19,259 nucleotides of DNA from UBA922 sp035438805 (GCA_035438805.1 DAORJA010000013.1:1-19259); one strand, 5' to 3'; counted from the stretch's first letter, positions 1 through 7,540 are shown. Notes: generated from the sequence alone by a model not told the origin. A program made the numbers and translations.

Positions 1-1
1 G

Positions 2-442
2 CAGCCGTTCCTCGATTCCGACCTACACTGCTTCTTCCTCGCCAGGACGTCCAATCCAGGCGCAGAAGAGATGCAGGACGTCGAGGTCGTGAAGGGGAAG
101 GATGCTCACGGTCGGGTGACCGAGACAGAGAAGTACTGGGAGTTCGTGACTGGTCTAGTGGCGAACCACTGGAACCAGGCCAAGAACTGCGGCCTCGTAT
201 TCGGCGCAACGTACCCCGAAGAAGCGGCTCAAGGCCGTCTGATCGTCGGGGATGACATGCCGTTTCTCGTTCCGGGGATCGGCAAACAGGGTGGTGACAT
301 CAAGGCAGCTGCCAAGGCTGCTCGCAATAGTCACCGCACTGGGGCAATCTTCAACGTCTCAAGCGACCTCATCTACGCTGATGACTGTCGCCAAAAGGCG
401 CTGGAGTACACGGAGAACCTCTACCACGCGATGAGGGTCTGA
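2..442 (+). CDS. pyrF: Orotidine 5'-phosphate decarboxylase, C-terminal part (5' end outside window)
   Basis: The reading frame is open from base 2, so the gene begins before the window. The visible 146 codons carry the motif FLARTSNPGAEEMQD (about residues 12-26 of the visible part) and FLVPGIGKQGGD. Both are characteristic of the group 2 (RTSNPG-type) OMP decarboxylases, where the PGIG.QGG loop binds the phosphate of OMP. The enzyme makes UMP from OMP in the cytoplasm, the last step of de novo pyrimidine synthesis. pyrE follows after 21 bases on the same strand, which fits an operon. Base composition is clearly GC-rich (codons such as GTC, GAC, CTC, GGC dominate), unlike the AT-rich genes from 1333 onward. 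I am confident of the family; the N-terminal catalytic DxKxxD part cannot be seen. Confidence 0.93.
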   Translation, partial: QPFLDSDLHCFFLARTSNPGAEEMQDVEVVKGKDAHGRVTETEKYWEFVTGLVANHWNQAKNCGLVFGATYPEEAAQGRLIVGDDMPFLVPGIGKQGGDIKAAAKAARNSHRTGAIFNVSSDLIYADDCRQKALEYTENLYHAMRV

Positions 443-463
443 AACAGCAATACTGGGGGTGAC

Positions 464-1141
464 ATGAATTCAGCAGAACAGGAAGTGTACGAGCTCCTCG
501 TGAATGCAGGAGCAATCGTGACCGGCACCCATGTCGTACTCTCGAGCGGAGGGGATGGGAGCAAGGGTTCGGGTGATCACAGCGACGGGTACGCCAACAT
601 CAAGGGCGTCTCCGACGAGGTGATGGTCAAGCTCGTGTCGTGGATGGAGCAGAAGGTGGCGAGGGACTACCAGATCGAGGTCGTCGTCGGTCCAGAGACC
701 GGCGGCACCCGGATCGCTGGTATTCTCGCGGGCCTGCTCTCGATCACTGCATCGACTGACGTCATCGGGATTCCGGCCAAGAAGGCTGGGACTGAGAAGC
801 GTGACTTCTATCTCGAGGATCCCTCCCTGGTCTCAGGGAAGGAGGTGCTCGTGGTCGAAGACGTGCTCTCGACTGGTGGCTCGGTCGCAGATGTCGTCCG
901 GATGATCGAGCGTTACGGCGGTCGAGTCGTCGCGGTCGCGGCAGTCTTCAATCGTGGTAATGTCACGGCTAAGCAGACTGGCGCGCCTGAGCTCGTGTGC
1001 CTGCTCACGAAGCAGATCAAGGTCTGGACCGCGAGCGCCTGCAAGCAGGACGTTGATGGGCTCTGCAAGCAGGGCATCGAGGTGAATACCTCGCTCGGCC
1101 ACGGCAAAGCGTTCCTCGACAAGAAGCTGCTCGTCAACTGA
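464..1141 (+). CDS. pyrE: Orotate phosphoribosyltransferase
   Basis: The 225-residue product joins orotate to PRPP to give OMP, the step before PyrF. The PRPP-binding loop VLVVEDVLSTGGSV lies at residues 128-141 with the acidic pair ED, and GPETGGTRIA at 76-85 matches the substrate-binding segment of OPRTases. Length is normal for the family (about 200-230). The ATG at 464 is preceded by a G-rich Shine-Dalgarno (GGGGGTGA, about 454-461), which most AT-rich genes here lack. It lies 21 bases behind pyrF and is probably co-transcribed. The block is GC-rich and ends at a hairpin at 1203-1234, so it could be a transferred segment. Adjacent PyrE and PyrF support each other's assignment. Confidence 0.95.
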   Translation: MNSAEQEVYELLVNAGAIVTGTHVVLSSGGDGSKGSGDHSDGYANIKGVSDEVMVKLVSWMEQKVARDYQIEVVVGPETGGTRIAGILAGLLSITASTDVIGIPAKKAGTEKRDFYLEDPSLVSGKEVLVVEDVLSTGGSVADVVRMIERYGGRVVAVAAVFNRGNVTAKQTGAPELVCLLTKQIKVWTASACKQDVDGLCKQGIEVNTSLGHGKAFLDKKLLVN

Positions 1142-1202
1142 ACCCATCCTCGCTGAACGCACAGCAAGGCTGGGTGTAGGAGTACTGGTGAATCTAGGAG
1201 AA

Positions 1203-1234
1203 GTCGGATCAGGCAATGCGTAGCTTGATCCGAC
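1203..1234 (+). terminator. Hairpin closing the GC-rich pyrFE block
   Basis: GTCGGATCA and TGATCCGAC form a perfect 9-bp stem, extendable by G-U, G-C and C-G pairs to 12 bp around an 8-nt loop. It sits 61 bases after the pyrE stop and marks the point where composition changes to AT-rich. There is no clean T tract after it (ACTAATTATTTT), so termination is likely but not certain. Confidence 0.55.
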
Positions 1235-1279
1235 ACTAATTATTTTCTGTACATCGTAAAGGGAATATTGGTGGAAATA

Positions 1280-1309
1280 TTGTGCCGCAATATCTGTGTA
1301 TGTTATACT
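1280..1309 (+). promoter_or_regulatory. Extended -10 promoter of ftsE
   Basis: TG-T-TATACT (1301-1309) is an extended -10 element. A weak -35 (TTGTGC, 1280-1285) lies 18 bases upstream. The expected transcription start near 1316 leaves a leader of about 17 bases before the ftsE ATG, with no Shine-Dalgarno. Confidence 0.5.
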
Positions 1310-1332
1310 ATATTTCACTTGTATATTTTTTT

Positions 1333-2013
1333 ATGATTACGCTCAAAAACGTAAGCAAACACTACTCTCACGACAGTATTGGTTTGAATGAAGTAAGTCT
1401 TCATATTGAACCAGGCGAATTTGTGTCAGTTGTAGGACAGAGTGGCACTGGAAAAACAACACTTGTGAAAATGCTGATTGCCGAGGAGCGTCCGACTGCC
1501 GGATCAATTGAAATTGGAGGATGGAATATTACCAAGATTTCTCTTCATGACATCCCATTGCTTCGTCGCCAGATCGGAGTTATTTTTCAGGATTTCAAAT
1601 TATTACCAAAACGCACCGTATTGGAAAATGTATCATTCGCGCTTGAAGTAGCAGGAGAAAAAAGAAAACGAATTAATCAGATTGTCCCTCGTGTATTGGA
1701 AATTGTAGGCCTTGCTCATAAAGTTGAGCGTTACCCACATCAACTTTCAGGTGGGGAACAACAGCGCGTAGCAATTGCCCGCTCACTTGTACACCGACCA
1801 AAAATTTTGGTAGCAGATGAGCCTACCGGAAATTTGGATTCTATCAATACACAGGAAATTATTGAGATTTTGAAAAAAATAAATGAATTTGGAACTACGA
1901 TCATGCTCGTAACGCACAATCGTGAAATTGTAAACCAGCTCAAACGAAGAGTCGTGGTACTTCATGATGGTCGCGTAGTATCAGACGAGCGTGAAGGAAG
2001 ATATCGAATCTAG
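1333..2013 (+). CDS. ftsE: Cell division ATP-binding protein FtsE
   Basis: The 226-residue ABC ATPase is the cytoplasmic partner of FtsX; FtsEX couples ATP hydrolysis to activation of cell-wall hydrolases at the septum. Visible motifs are Walker A GQSGTGKTT (35-43), Q-loop with the FtsE-typical IFQDFKLL (84-91), signature LSGGEQQR (138-145), Walker B ILVADEPTGNLD (158-169) and the switch histidine in VTHN (193-196). Length matches the usual 220-230. I chose ATG 1333 (MITLKNVSKHY) because it matches FtsE N-termini. A GTG at 1282 in the same frame lies upstream of the -10 element, so it would not be in the transcript. ftsX follows within 20 bases. Codon use is AT-rich, in contrast to pyrFE just upstream. 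Confidence 0.95.
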   Translation: MITLKNVSKHYSHDSIGLNEVSLHIEPGEFVSVVGQSGTGKTTLVKMLIAEERPTAGSIEIGGWNITKISLHDIPLLRRQIGVIFQDFKLLPKRTVLENVSFALEVAGEKRKRINQIVPRVLEIVGLAHKVERYPHQLSGGEQQRVAIARSLVHRPKILVADEPTGNLDSINTQEIIEILKKINEFGTTIMLVTHNREIVNQLKRRVVVLHDGRVVSDEREGRYRI

Positions 2014-2030
2014 TATTGTCTATTATCTCT

Positions 2031-2936
2031 ATGTCTGTCGGACGCATTATCAAATTTTCATTTCAGGATATCGTGAGAAACATGAGCCTGTCGTTTATGA
2101 CGGTGCTCATTTTGATTCTCATGTTGCTTTCGATCAACACACTCATTATCGTGCGAGTACTCACTGACCAGTCAATTCGTTCAGTAAAAGACCAGATTGA
2201 CGTAAGTATCTATTTTGATCCCACAGCAACTGATGAAAAGATACAAGAAGTGCGTGATTTTGTCTCGTCACTTCCCGAAGTTACTGAAGAAAGATATTTG
2301 AGCAAAGATGAAGTGCTCGCTGAATTCAAAGAAACATATTCAGGAAATACTGAGATTATCGATTCTCTCGATGAGCTCGGAGGAAATCCACTAGGCTCAA
2401 CTTTGATTGTAAAAACACGAGAACCAAAAGATTATCAGAAAATTATCACTGCACTTTCAGTCCCAGAATATGAAAGTATTATTGAAGCAAAGACATTTGG
2501 AGATACAGAAACGGCAATAGATCGAATCCAGACCATTACGGTGCAGGTAGAACGATTCACTTATGCACTTACTGCATTGTTTGCGATTATTGCGTTTGTG
2601 ATTATCTTCAATACGATCCGTGTAGCGATCTATACGCAGCGCACTGAAATCGGCATCAAGCGATTAGTGGGTGCTACCAATTGGTTTATCAGTGGCCCAT
2701 ACCTCGTAGAATCATTTATTTTTACCGTCGTGAGCGTGGTCATTACAAGTGTTATTGCATGGTTCACTTTGAAGTTCCTTGACCCTTATGTAAGTGTGAT
2801 TTTTGAGTCAGAAGCTATCTTGACAAATTACTTTTTTTCACATATACTTTTCCTAATTGGAATTCAGTTCGGTGCAGTATTTCTTCTCACGCTCTTCTCG
2901 AGCATGCTTGCCATGAGACGGTATCTGCGAACATAA
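2031..2936 (+). CDS. ftsX: Cell division protein FtsX
   Basis: The 301-residue membrane protein forms the ABC transporter-like FtsEX complex. Hydrophobic segments are near residues 20-42, 176-197, 226-250 and 269-294. A large extracytoplasmic domain lies between the first two (43-170), which is the FtsX topology. RTEIGIKRLVGATNWFI (204-220) is the hallmark cytoplasmic coupling segment contacting FtsE. I prefer ATG 2031 (MSVGRIIKFSF) over an in-frame TTG at 2016. It starts 17 bases after the ftsE stop, so the two are translated from one message. No separate promoter is evident. tRNA-Gln begins two bases after the stop. No murein hydrolase gene follows, although one often does in relatives. Confidence 0.94.
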   Translation: MSVGRIIKFSFQDIVRNMSLSFMTVLILILMLLSINTLIIVRVLTDQSIRSVKDQIDVSIYFDPTATDEKIQEVRDFVSSLPEVTEERYLSKDEVLAEFKETYSGNTEIIDSLDELGGNPLGSTLIVKTREPKDYQKIITALSVPEYESIIEAKTFGDTETAIDRIQTITVQVERFTYALTALFAIIAFVIIFNTIRVAIYTQRTEIGIKRLVGATNWFISGPYLVESFIFTVVSVVITSVIAWFTLKFLDPYVSVIFESEAILTNYFFSHILFLIGIQFGAVFLLTLFSSMLAMRRYLRT

Positions 2937-2938
2937 AT

Positions 2939-3009
2939 TCGGGGATCGTCTAATGGTAGGACAGAGGCCTTTGAAGCCTTTTATCGGGGTTCGAATCCCT
3001 GTCCCCGAG
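2939..3009 (+). tRNA. tRNA-Gln (anticodon TTG)
   Basis: It folds as a complete cloverleaf. The acceptor is TCGGGGA (2939-2945) with TCCCCGA (3002-3008), a perfect 7 bp, and the discriminator is G3009. The D arm is GTCT...GGAC. The anticodon stem GAGGC/GCCTT holds the loop CTTTGAA with anticodon TTG at 2971-2973, reading CAA (Gln). The T arm is CGGGG-TTCGAAT-CCCTG. CCA is not encoded (CAC follows), so it must be added by the CCA-adding enzyme. It begins two bases after the ftsX stop, so it may be processed from the ftsEX transcript. Confidence 0.95.
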
Positions 3010-3071
3010 CACATGAGTCTTGTGAAAGTGACCCGACTCTATCCGAAAACATCAGTTTGTAGCTTCTTCAA

Positions 3072-3114
3072 AACACCAGCCCCTTGGCAGTGCCAAGGGA
3101 GCATTCTAGGTGTT
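3072..3114 (+). repeat. Nested hairpin between tRNA-Gln and the helicase gene
   Basis: CCCTTGGC (3081-3088) and GCCAAGGG (3092-3099) form a perfect 8-bp stem with a 3-nt loop. It is enclosed by a second pair, AACACC (3072-3077) and GGTGTT (3109-3114). No T tract follows, so it is not a classical terminator. It may be a 3' processing or end structure of the ftsEX-tRNA transcript. A second short hairpin, CTCTA/TAGAG (3132-3149), sits just before the next gene. Confidence 0.5.
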
Positions 3115-3155
3115 GCCACTCAACATCATCCCTCTATTATTAAGTAGAGTGTTTT

Positions 3156-4931
3156 ATGTCTTCAACACAATTATTAGAAGAAGCACGCGAACATATTGCA
3201 GTCATTCAAGCGTCCCTTCAGAAAACTGGAGAAAAGCTAGAAGAACAATATAAGAAAATGGGGCAGCAGTATGTAAAAGCTGAAGGTGCTGAGAAGCTCA
3301 CACTTCACACGCTTTTGCAGTACACAAAAAAACGTCAGCACGAATTATCGGCACTGCATCCGTCGCCATATTTTTCACGTTGCAATTTCAATTCCGAACA
3401 TAAATTTTCACAGGTATACATAGGAAAATTTGCGTATTCTGAAGAATCAATTGTTTCATGGATTTCTCCAGTTGCAACTCTCAGATTCTCACATCCTGGG
3501 ACGGCTGAGTATATCATGCCAAATAGAGAAAAAAGAAAAGTAGAACTTACCCGAAAAGATGAATATCTCATAAAAGATGGTAAGGTCATGTTTTTCGCAA
3601 CAGAAACCAGTAACGCACCTCGTACCTTAGTCTATCAAGAAAATTTTTCAAACCGTAAAACAGGATTTATACTTCCTGAAATTGTGTCACAGATGGAAGA
3701 AGCACAGGATCGAGTCATACGCTCATCATGGAAAGGTCCGATGGTTATTTCAGGTCCAGCTGGATCAGGAAAGACAACGCTTGCTCTGCATCGGGTTGCA
3801 TATCTGATGCAAGTTCCTGAAATATCTGAACATTTTCCAGGACATCGAATTAAAGTGTTTGTACAGGACAATGGTACGAAATCATATTTTAGTTCACTCT
3901 TGCCCGAGCTGGGAATCGAGAATGTGGCAATTGTTACATTTACTGATTGGGCTACCGACATCCTTGGAATAGATACTAAAGGGGTGGAGGATAAAAGATT
4001 TGACGATATAACTGAAGATGTAATCAGGCACCAAAAATTACGTATTCTTCGGTCTGTACCTGATTTTCCTAATGATAAACCAGCTGATTGGCTATACAAA
4101 GTGTATAAGAAACATGTAACATCTCATGTAGATCTGGTACTCGACCGTTTGAATCAGAAAGTATATGACGAGGTTGATCTCACGATCATGCTTACACACT
4201 ACAAAAAGCAGAATAAAGTATTGGATGAAACACGTGAATTTTTGGTACAACAGCGAAACTCTTTCGAAGTAAAGCGTAAAAAAGGAAAGTTTCAGGCAGT
4301 TTATAATCTCTGTATTATTGATGAATTCCAAAATTATCTGCCCGAACAGCTCCAGTTGATCAAAGGTTGTGTAAGTGAAGATACGAACGCTGCTGTATAT
4401 GTCGGCGATCTTCGTCAGCAAACGAAACTAGGTACTCTACAGTCCTGGAATGATTTCAACGAGCAAATTCCTACCGCTCGGCATATTACACTTGAAAAAG
4501 TCTATCGAAATACCAAAGAAATATTAAAGTTTATTCAATCGTTGGGATATATAGTAGAAATTCCACCATCTCTTGAAGAAGGTAAGACGGTTGAAGTAAT
4601 GAGTGATACAAAGGAGACAGAAGAATTTATTAATTCGTTTGTAGAGAAAAATACTGACCGATTGATCGGTGTACTTGCAAAAGACGAGTCTTCATTGGAA
4701 CCCTATCAGGCACTCAAAAAATGTGGATGGGTAAAGGTAATGCCAGTACGCGAAGCGCAAGGAGTGGAATTTGATACGGTATTTTTGGTAGGAAATACTG
4801 AAAATACGTGGAGTACTGCAAACTATCCAGTAGAATTGAGAAAAGAAAAAGAGAAAATAAACCGTGATTTGTTGTATGTGGCTTTAACGCGAGCCATGAA
4901 GGAGTTGTGTGTGGTTGGAGATATAAGCTAA
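3156..4931 (+). CDS. HelD-like superfamily 1 helicase/ATPase (UvrD/Rep fold)
   Basis: The 591-residue protein has an N-terminal predicted coiled coil (about 1-65). The segment SPYFSRCNF...VYIGKF...SWISPVATLRF (about 70-110) resembles the HelD-specific region before the ATPase. Helicase motifs follow in order: Walker A GPAGSGKTTLALHR (about 199-212), Walker B LCIIDEFQN (about 386-394), motif III VGDLRQQT, motif IV LEKVYRNT, motif V REAQGVEFDTVFLV (about 531-545) and motif VI DLLYVALTRAMKEL. HelD proteins remove and recycle stalled RNA polymerase. This one is shorter than Bacillus subtilis HelD (about 770), mainly through shorter inserts. No Shine-Dalgarno precedes ATG 3156. It is followed after 19 bases by the HEPN-like gene, so a shared transcript is possible. 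A defence or DNA-repair helicase role cannot be excluded. Confidence 0.82.
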   Translation: MSSTQLLEEAREHIAVIQASLQKTGEKLEEQYKKMGQQYVKAEGAEKLTLHTLLQYTKKRQHELSALHPSPYFSRCNFNSEHKFSQVYIGKFAYSEESIVSWISPVATLRFSHPGTAEYIMPNREKRKVELTRKDEYLIKDGKVMFFATETSNAPRTLVYQENFSNRKTGFILPEIVSQMEEAQDRVIRSSWKGPMVISGPAGSGKTTLALHRVAYLMQVPEISEHFPGHRIKVFVQDNGTKSYFSSLLPELGIENVAIVTFTDWATDILGIDTKGVEDKRFDDITEDVIRHQKLRILRSVPDFPNDKPADWLYKVYKKHVTSHVDLVLDRLNQKVYDEVDLTIMLTHYKKQNKVLDETREFLVQQRNSFEVKRKKGKFQAVYNLCIIDEFQNYLPEQLQLIKGCVSEDTNAAVYVGDLRQQTKLGTLQSWNDFNEQIPTARHITLEKVYRNTKEILKFIQSLGYIVEIPPSLEEGKTVEVMSDTKETEEFINSFVEKNTDRLIGVLAKDESSLEPYQALKKCGWVKVMPVREAQGVEFDTVFLVGNTENTWSTANYPVELRKEKEKINRDLLYVALTRAMKELCVVGDIS

Positions 4932-4950
4932 GATAAAATTAATTAGACAT

Positions 4951-5661
4951 ATGGAGATCCTAAGTAGTTTTATAGGTAGAGAACGAGAGAAATTTTCTAC
5001 AAGACATAATAATTTATTTGCTAATTCTTTTGCCCAGATAGTTAGGTATTACAAGTTTTTAGTTATTATAATGACTAGATACGAAAAAGCCTGTAGAGAT
5101 TACTCAAATAACAGAGATAAGTTACAGACAATCTTCCAACCAGGAAACCACACACTTGATGAAAAAGAACTGAACCTCTTGAAGGAGAGCGAGGAGTTTA
5201 CCGAGATTCTTCATTTAGAAATTGAATCTTTTTATTTATTTGCAAAAATACTTCTAGATAAGATAGCTAGATCGATAGAGTTTTATTTTGGACCATCGAG
5301 AGGTTTGCCCCTAGACTCTCACGATGATTTAAGTAAAAACTTAGAAAAGTACATCAAAGATAAATCCTTATCACCTTTGCCGCCTAACCTTAAAGATTTG
5401 ATTGCAAAAGCAAAGCAAGATATTTCAGACTATCGTGATTATCAAATTAGCCATGAAAAAAGCCCAAGAACTATTAGAGGTACTTCTTTTAGTCTAAGAA
5501 GCAAAACCGCAACCATCAGCACTGTAAGACTTTACCCAACGGAAAAAGATGTACAGGAGGAAAGTAAGGACATTCATCAGGTAAAAGATTTGCTTGATAA
5601 GTACATTGAAGAAATGATTAAATATATTGAATTAAACCGCGAAAAAACAAATTTAGAATAG
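4951..5661 (+). CDS. HEPN-like all-helical protein, possible ribonuclease
   Basis: I do not recognise a named family with certainty. The 236 residues are predicted almost wholly helical. The central segment IESFYLFAKILLDKIARSIEFYFG (about 91-114) is followed by DISDYRDYQISHEK, in which R162-D163 and H168 make an Rx5H motif with a polar residue after the arginine. This is the catalytic signature of HEPN ribonucleases (Rx4-6H), many of which act in toxin-antitoxin or anti-phage systems. The motif and fold call are inference from pattern only. It is followed after 30 bases by a four-helix membrane protein, so the two may form a pair. It starts 19 bases after the HelD-like gene, without a Shine-Dalgarno. 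An internal ATG at 5071 (MTRYEKA) is an alternative start. AT content is higher than in ftsEX. Confidence 0.5.
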   Translation: MEILSSFIGREREKFSTRHNNLFANSFAQIVRYYKFLVIIMTRYEKACRDYSNNRDKLQTIFQPGNHTLDEKELNLLKESEEFTEILHLEIESFYLFAKILLDKIARSIEFYFGPSRGLPLDSHDDLSKNLEKYIKDKSLSPLPPNLKDLIAKAKQDISDYRDYQISHEKSPRTIRGTSFSLRSKTATISTVRLYPTEKDVQEESKDIHQVKDLLDKYIEEMIKYIELNREKTNLE

Positions 5662-5691
5662 TTAGTTAATTTAAAGTAAAAATAAGAAACT

Positions 5692-6126
5692 ATGAGTGTA
5701 AAAGATATAATTCATGAGATAGATTCAAGATTCCAGTTAGCCTTAACGATATCAATTTTATTTCCAACTTTCTTGGCAACAATATTTCAAAGGATTGAAA
5801 ACTCAGGTACACAAGTAGCACAAACAACACTCGCATGGTCATTTTTAATAGGAGTGTATTTATTGGACTATATTTTCTTTTCAGTGACAAAAAATAAATT
5901 AACAAATTGTTCATATAAATGGATAAATAGAATACTTCTCATTGGATTAAGCCTTTTTATTCTACCCATTTTAATTGTTTCTGCTTCAAAACTAGATGGA
6001 AAAATCTCTGGATGGTTTGATTATATAGGACTCCAAGGTTCACTGTGGGGTCTGCTAATTTCCCCGTTTGTATTACTAACAATCTTGTTGTCAAGTAAAG
6101 TTGCATATCTTATAAATAAGGAATGA
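5692..6126 (+). CDS. Four-helix membrane protein of unknown function
   Basis: No family was recognised. The 144-residue protein has four hydrophobic stretches near residues 15-35, 45-66, 80-99 and 115-140, short loops, and no signal peptide or soluble domain. It lies 30 bases after the HEPN-like gene and ends at 6126. The stop codon of the oppositely oriented recombinase begins at the very next base, so the two genes abut with zero spacing and no terminator between them. A role as a membrane effector or partner of the HEPN-like protein is possible from context only. Confidence 0.7.
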   Translation: MSVKDIIHEIDSRFQLALTISILFPTFLATIFQRIENSGTQVAQTTLAWSFLIGVYLLDYIFFSVTKNKLTNCSYKWINRILLIGLSLFILPILIVSASKLDGKISGWFDYIGLQGSLWGLLISPFVLLTILLSSKVAYLINKE

Positions 6127-7422
6127 TTAACTCGACAAATTTATTATTTTTTCTTTCAATTCCAACTTACTCTTCAAACATTTCAATAACTCTCGTTTCT
6201 GATCCTTCGTTCCTTCTCTCAAAATATACTTCGCGTAGTTCCGAATATCTCCTGACGTGAGATTCTCAAACAGTTCGCTTTCTTTCCCAAACACCCCAAG
6301 AGCGAACTTTTTTAGTTTCAAAACCTCATCCCTAATACGTTCATGTAAAATAGCCTCATCAAACTCCATATTATCCATCAATTGCAGGATCTGCCTCAAC
6401 AACTCCTCTTCTCGTATCGCGCCCTCCTTACAGTCCCGATTTTTGCCTCTGGTGCAGTGATAATACACGTATCGATGAGTATTCCCATTCTGTTGGTGTT
6501 TGAACTTCTCTTCAGCACAGATACCAGATCCACACGCTCCGCAATACAGGAGATTCGTAAACTCATACTCAACACTTCCGGGATGCCTCCGTGCAGGTGC
6601 GAGTAGATTAGCTTGGGCTAAATCGAAGAGATCTTTCTTAACAATAGGCTCATGATTACCAGAATAGAACTTTCCACTCCCGACCGGAAACTCAAACACC
6701 CCGTAATAGAACGGTTCTTTAAGCGCTCGGTAAATCATGCTCAAGGTCATTCGCTTGCCTTTGCGCGTAGTAAAGTCCATTTGTTCGTTCAGCCACTTTG
6801 AAATAGTTCTGCCACTCCAGTTTTCATACGCAACTTTCTCAAACATTTTACGAATGACGGGAGCTCGTTCAGGGTCAGTCATCACTCGCTTACTTCCTTT
6901 GTCTGCATATTTATCGTGGTAGTAACCAATGGGTGCAAGCCCAGGTCTCCATCCTTGTTCGCATTTTGCTCGTAGTCCTCGTTTTACATTTTCTCCTTTA
7001 TGATCATTTTCAAGTTTTGCTTGGCTACACAGAATCATAAGTAAGAACTTTTCATTCGGTGAATTGGTAAATCGCTGCCCATGTGTTCGTATGTCGACAA
7101 TGAGTTTTTGATCCATCAAATCGACAACACTTCCTAAATCTCCAGCGTTTCTACTAATGCGAGATGGATCCCAGGCAATAATTCCATTGAATAATCCTTG
7201 CTTAATATCTTGGAGTAATTGCAAAAAAACCGGACGTTGTCCGGATTCTTTGGCTGAATGAGCTTCTTTTCGTACTTCAGAAATGTAGAGACCTTCATGA
7301 TGTGCCATGTCAGTCATTTCCTTAATTTGAGAATCAATAGAGAGTGCTTGGTATTCATCTTGTTCCGTACTCTTACGAGCATAGAGACAATACCGTACAA
7401 TAGGTTGCGCTGTAGTTTCCAT
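6127..7422 (-). CDS. Large serine recombinase (site-specific integrase/resolvase family)
   Basis: The 431-residue protein has an N-terminal resolvase domain (about 9-150) with the catalytic serine in YARKS (S18) and the arginine-rich active-site segment DPSRISRN (85-92). A recombinase domain follows (APIGYY, 163-168, through about 270). Then comes a zinc ribbon with CGAC (C294, C297) and a second cysteine pair (C323, C331), and a C-terminal helical tail. These enzymes cut and rejoin DNA at att sites through a serine-DNA link. The length is short for phage integrases (often 450-550) but complete. Start ATG 7422 has a modest AAGG Shine-Dalgarno. It is the integrase candidate for a mobile element here, and its attachment site would be expected in the adjoining intergenic region 7423-7540. 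Confidence 0.93.
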   Translation of the reverse strand: METTAQPIVRYCLYARKSTEQDEYQALSIDSQIKEMTDMAHHEGLYISEVRKEAHSAKESGQRPVFLQLLQDIKQGLFNGIIAWDPSRISRNAGDLGSVVDLMDQKLIVDIRTHGQRFTNSPNEKFLLMILCSQAKLENDHKGENVKRGLRAKCEQGWRPGLAPIGYYHDKYADKGSKRVMTDPERAPVIRKMFEKVAYENWSGRTISKWLNEQMDFTTRKGKRMTLSMIYRALKEPFYYGVFEFPVGSGKFYSGNHEPIVKKDLFDLAQANLLAPARRHPGSVEYEFTNLLYCGACGSGICAEEKFKHQQNGNTHRYVYYHCTRGKNRDCKEGAIREEELLRQILQLMDNMEFDEAILHERIRDEVLKLKKFALGVFGKESELFENLTSGDIRNYAKYILREGTKDQKRELLKCLKSKLELKEKIINLSS

Positions 7423-7425
7423 ATA

Positions 7426-7501
7426 ACCTTAGTTATTACTACTACATTAATGACGCACCCGACCCAAGCCCGTCTAGACCCGAGCTGTTGGTAACTTAGG
7501 T
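7426..7501. promoter_or_regulatory. GC-rich patch flanked by an imperfect inverted repeat, candidate att site
   Basis: The gap between the recombinase start and the next gene contains ACCTTAGTTA (7426-7435) and TAACTTAGGT (7492-7501), inverted copies matching at 9 of 10 positions. Between them is a GC-rich stretch with repeated GACCC (7461-7465 and 7476-7480). Serine integrases bind paired half-sites beside their own gene, so this is a plausible attachment site. No second copy was found in the window. Confidence 0.3.
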
Positions 7502-7503
7502 GT

Positions 7504-7531
7504 TTGAATTGATTGGTTTTTGTGTTATGTT
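7504..7531 (+). promoter_or_regulatory. Promoter of the DUF4238 gene
   Basis: TTGAAT (7504-7509), a 16-base spacer and TG-T-TATGTT (7523-7531, extended -10) make a plausible promoter. The predicted start near 7538 would give an almost leaderless message for the ATG at 7541. Confidence 0.45.
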
Positions 7532-7540
7532 TTGAAGCAT

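Noticed and set aside
833..1318. Long open frames antisense to pyrE
   Set aside because: Expected by-product of GC-rich codon use; pyrE itself has full family motifs.
2939..3009. tRNA-Gln as integration site of the island
   Set aside because: No repeat of the tRNA 3' end was seen elsewhere in the window, and the recombinase is of the serine type.
2953..3147. Open frame across tRNA-Gln and the following gap
   Set aside because: It translates the tRNA and a hairpin; no start signal.
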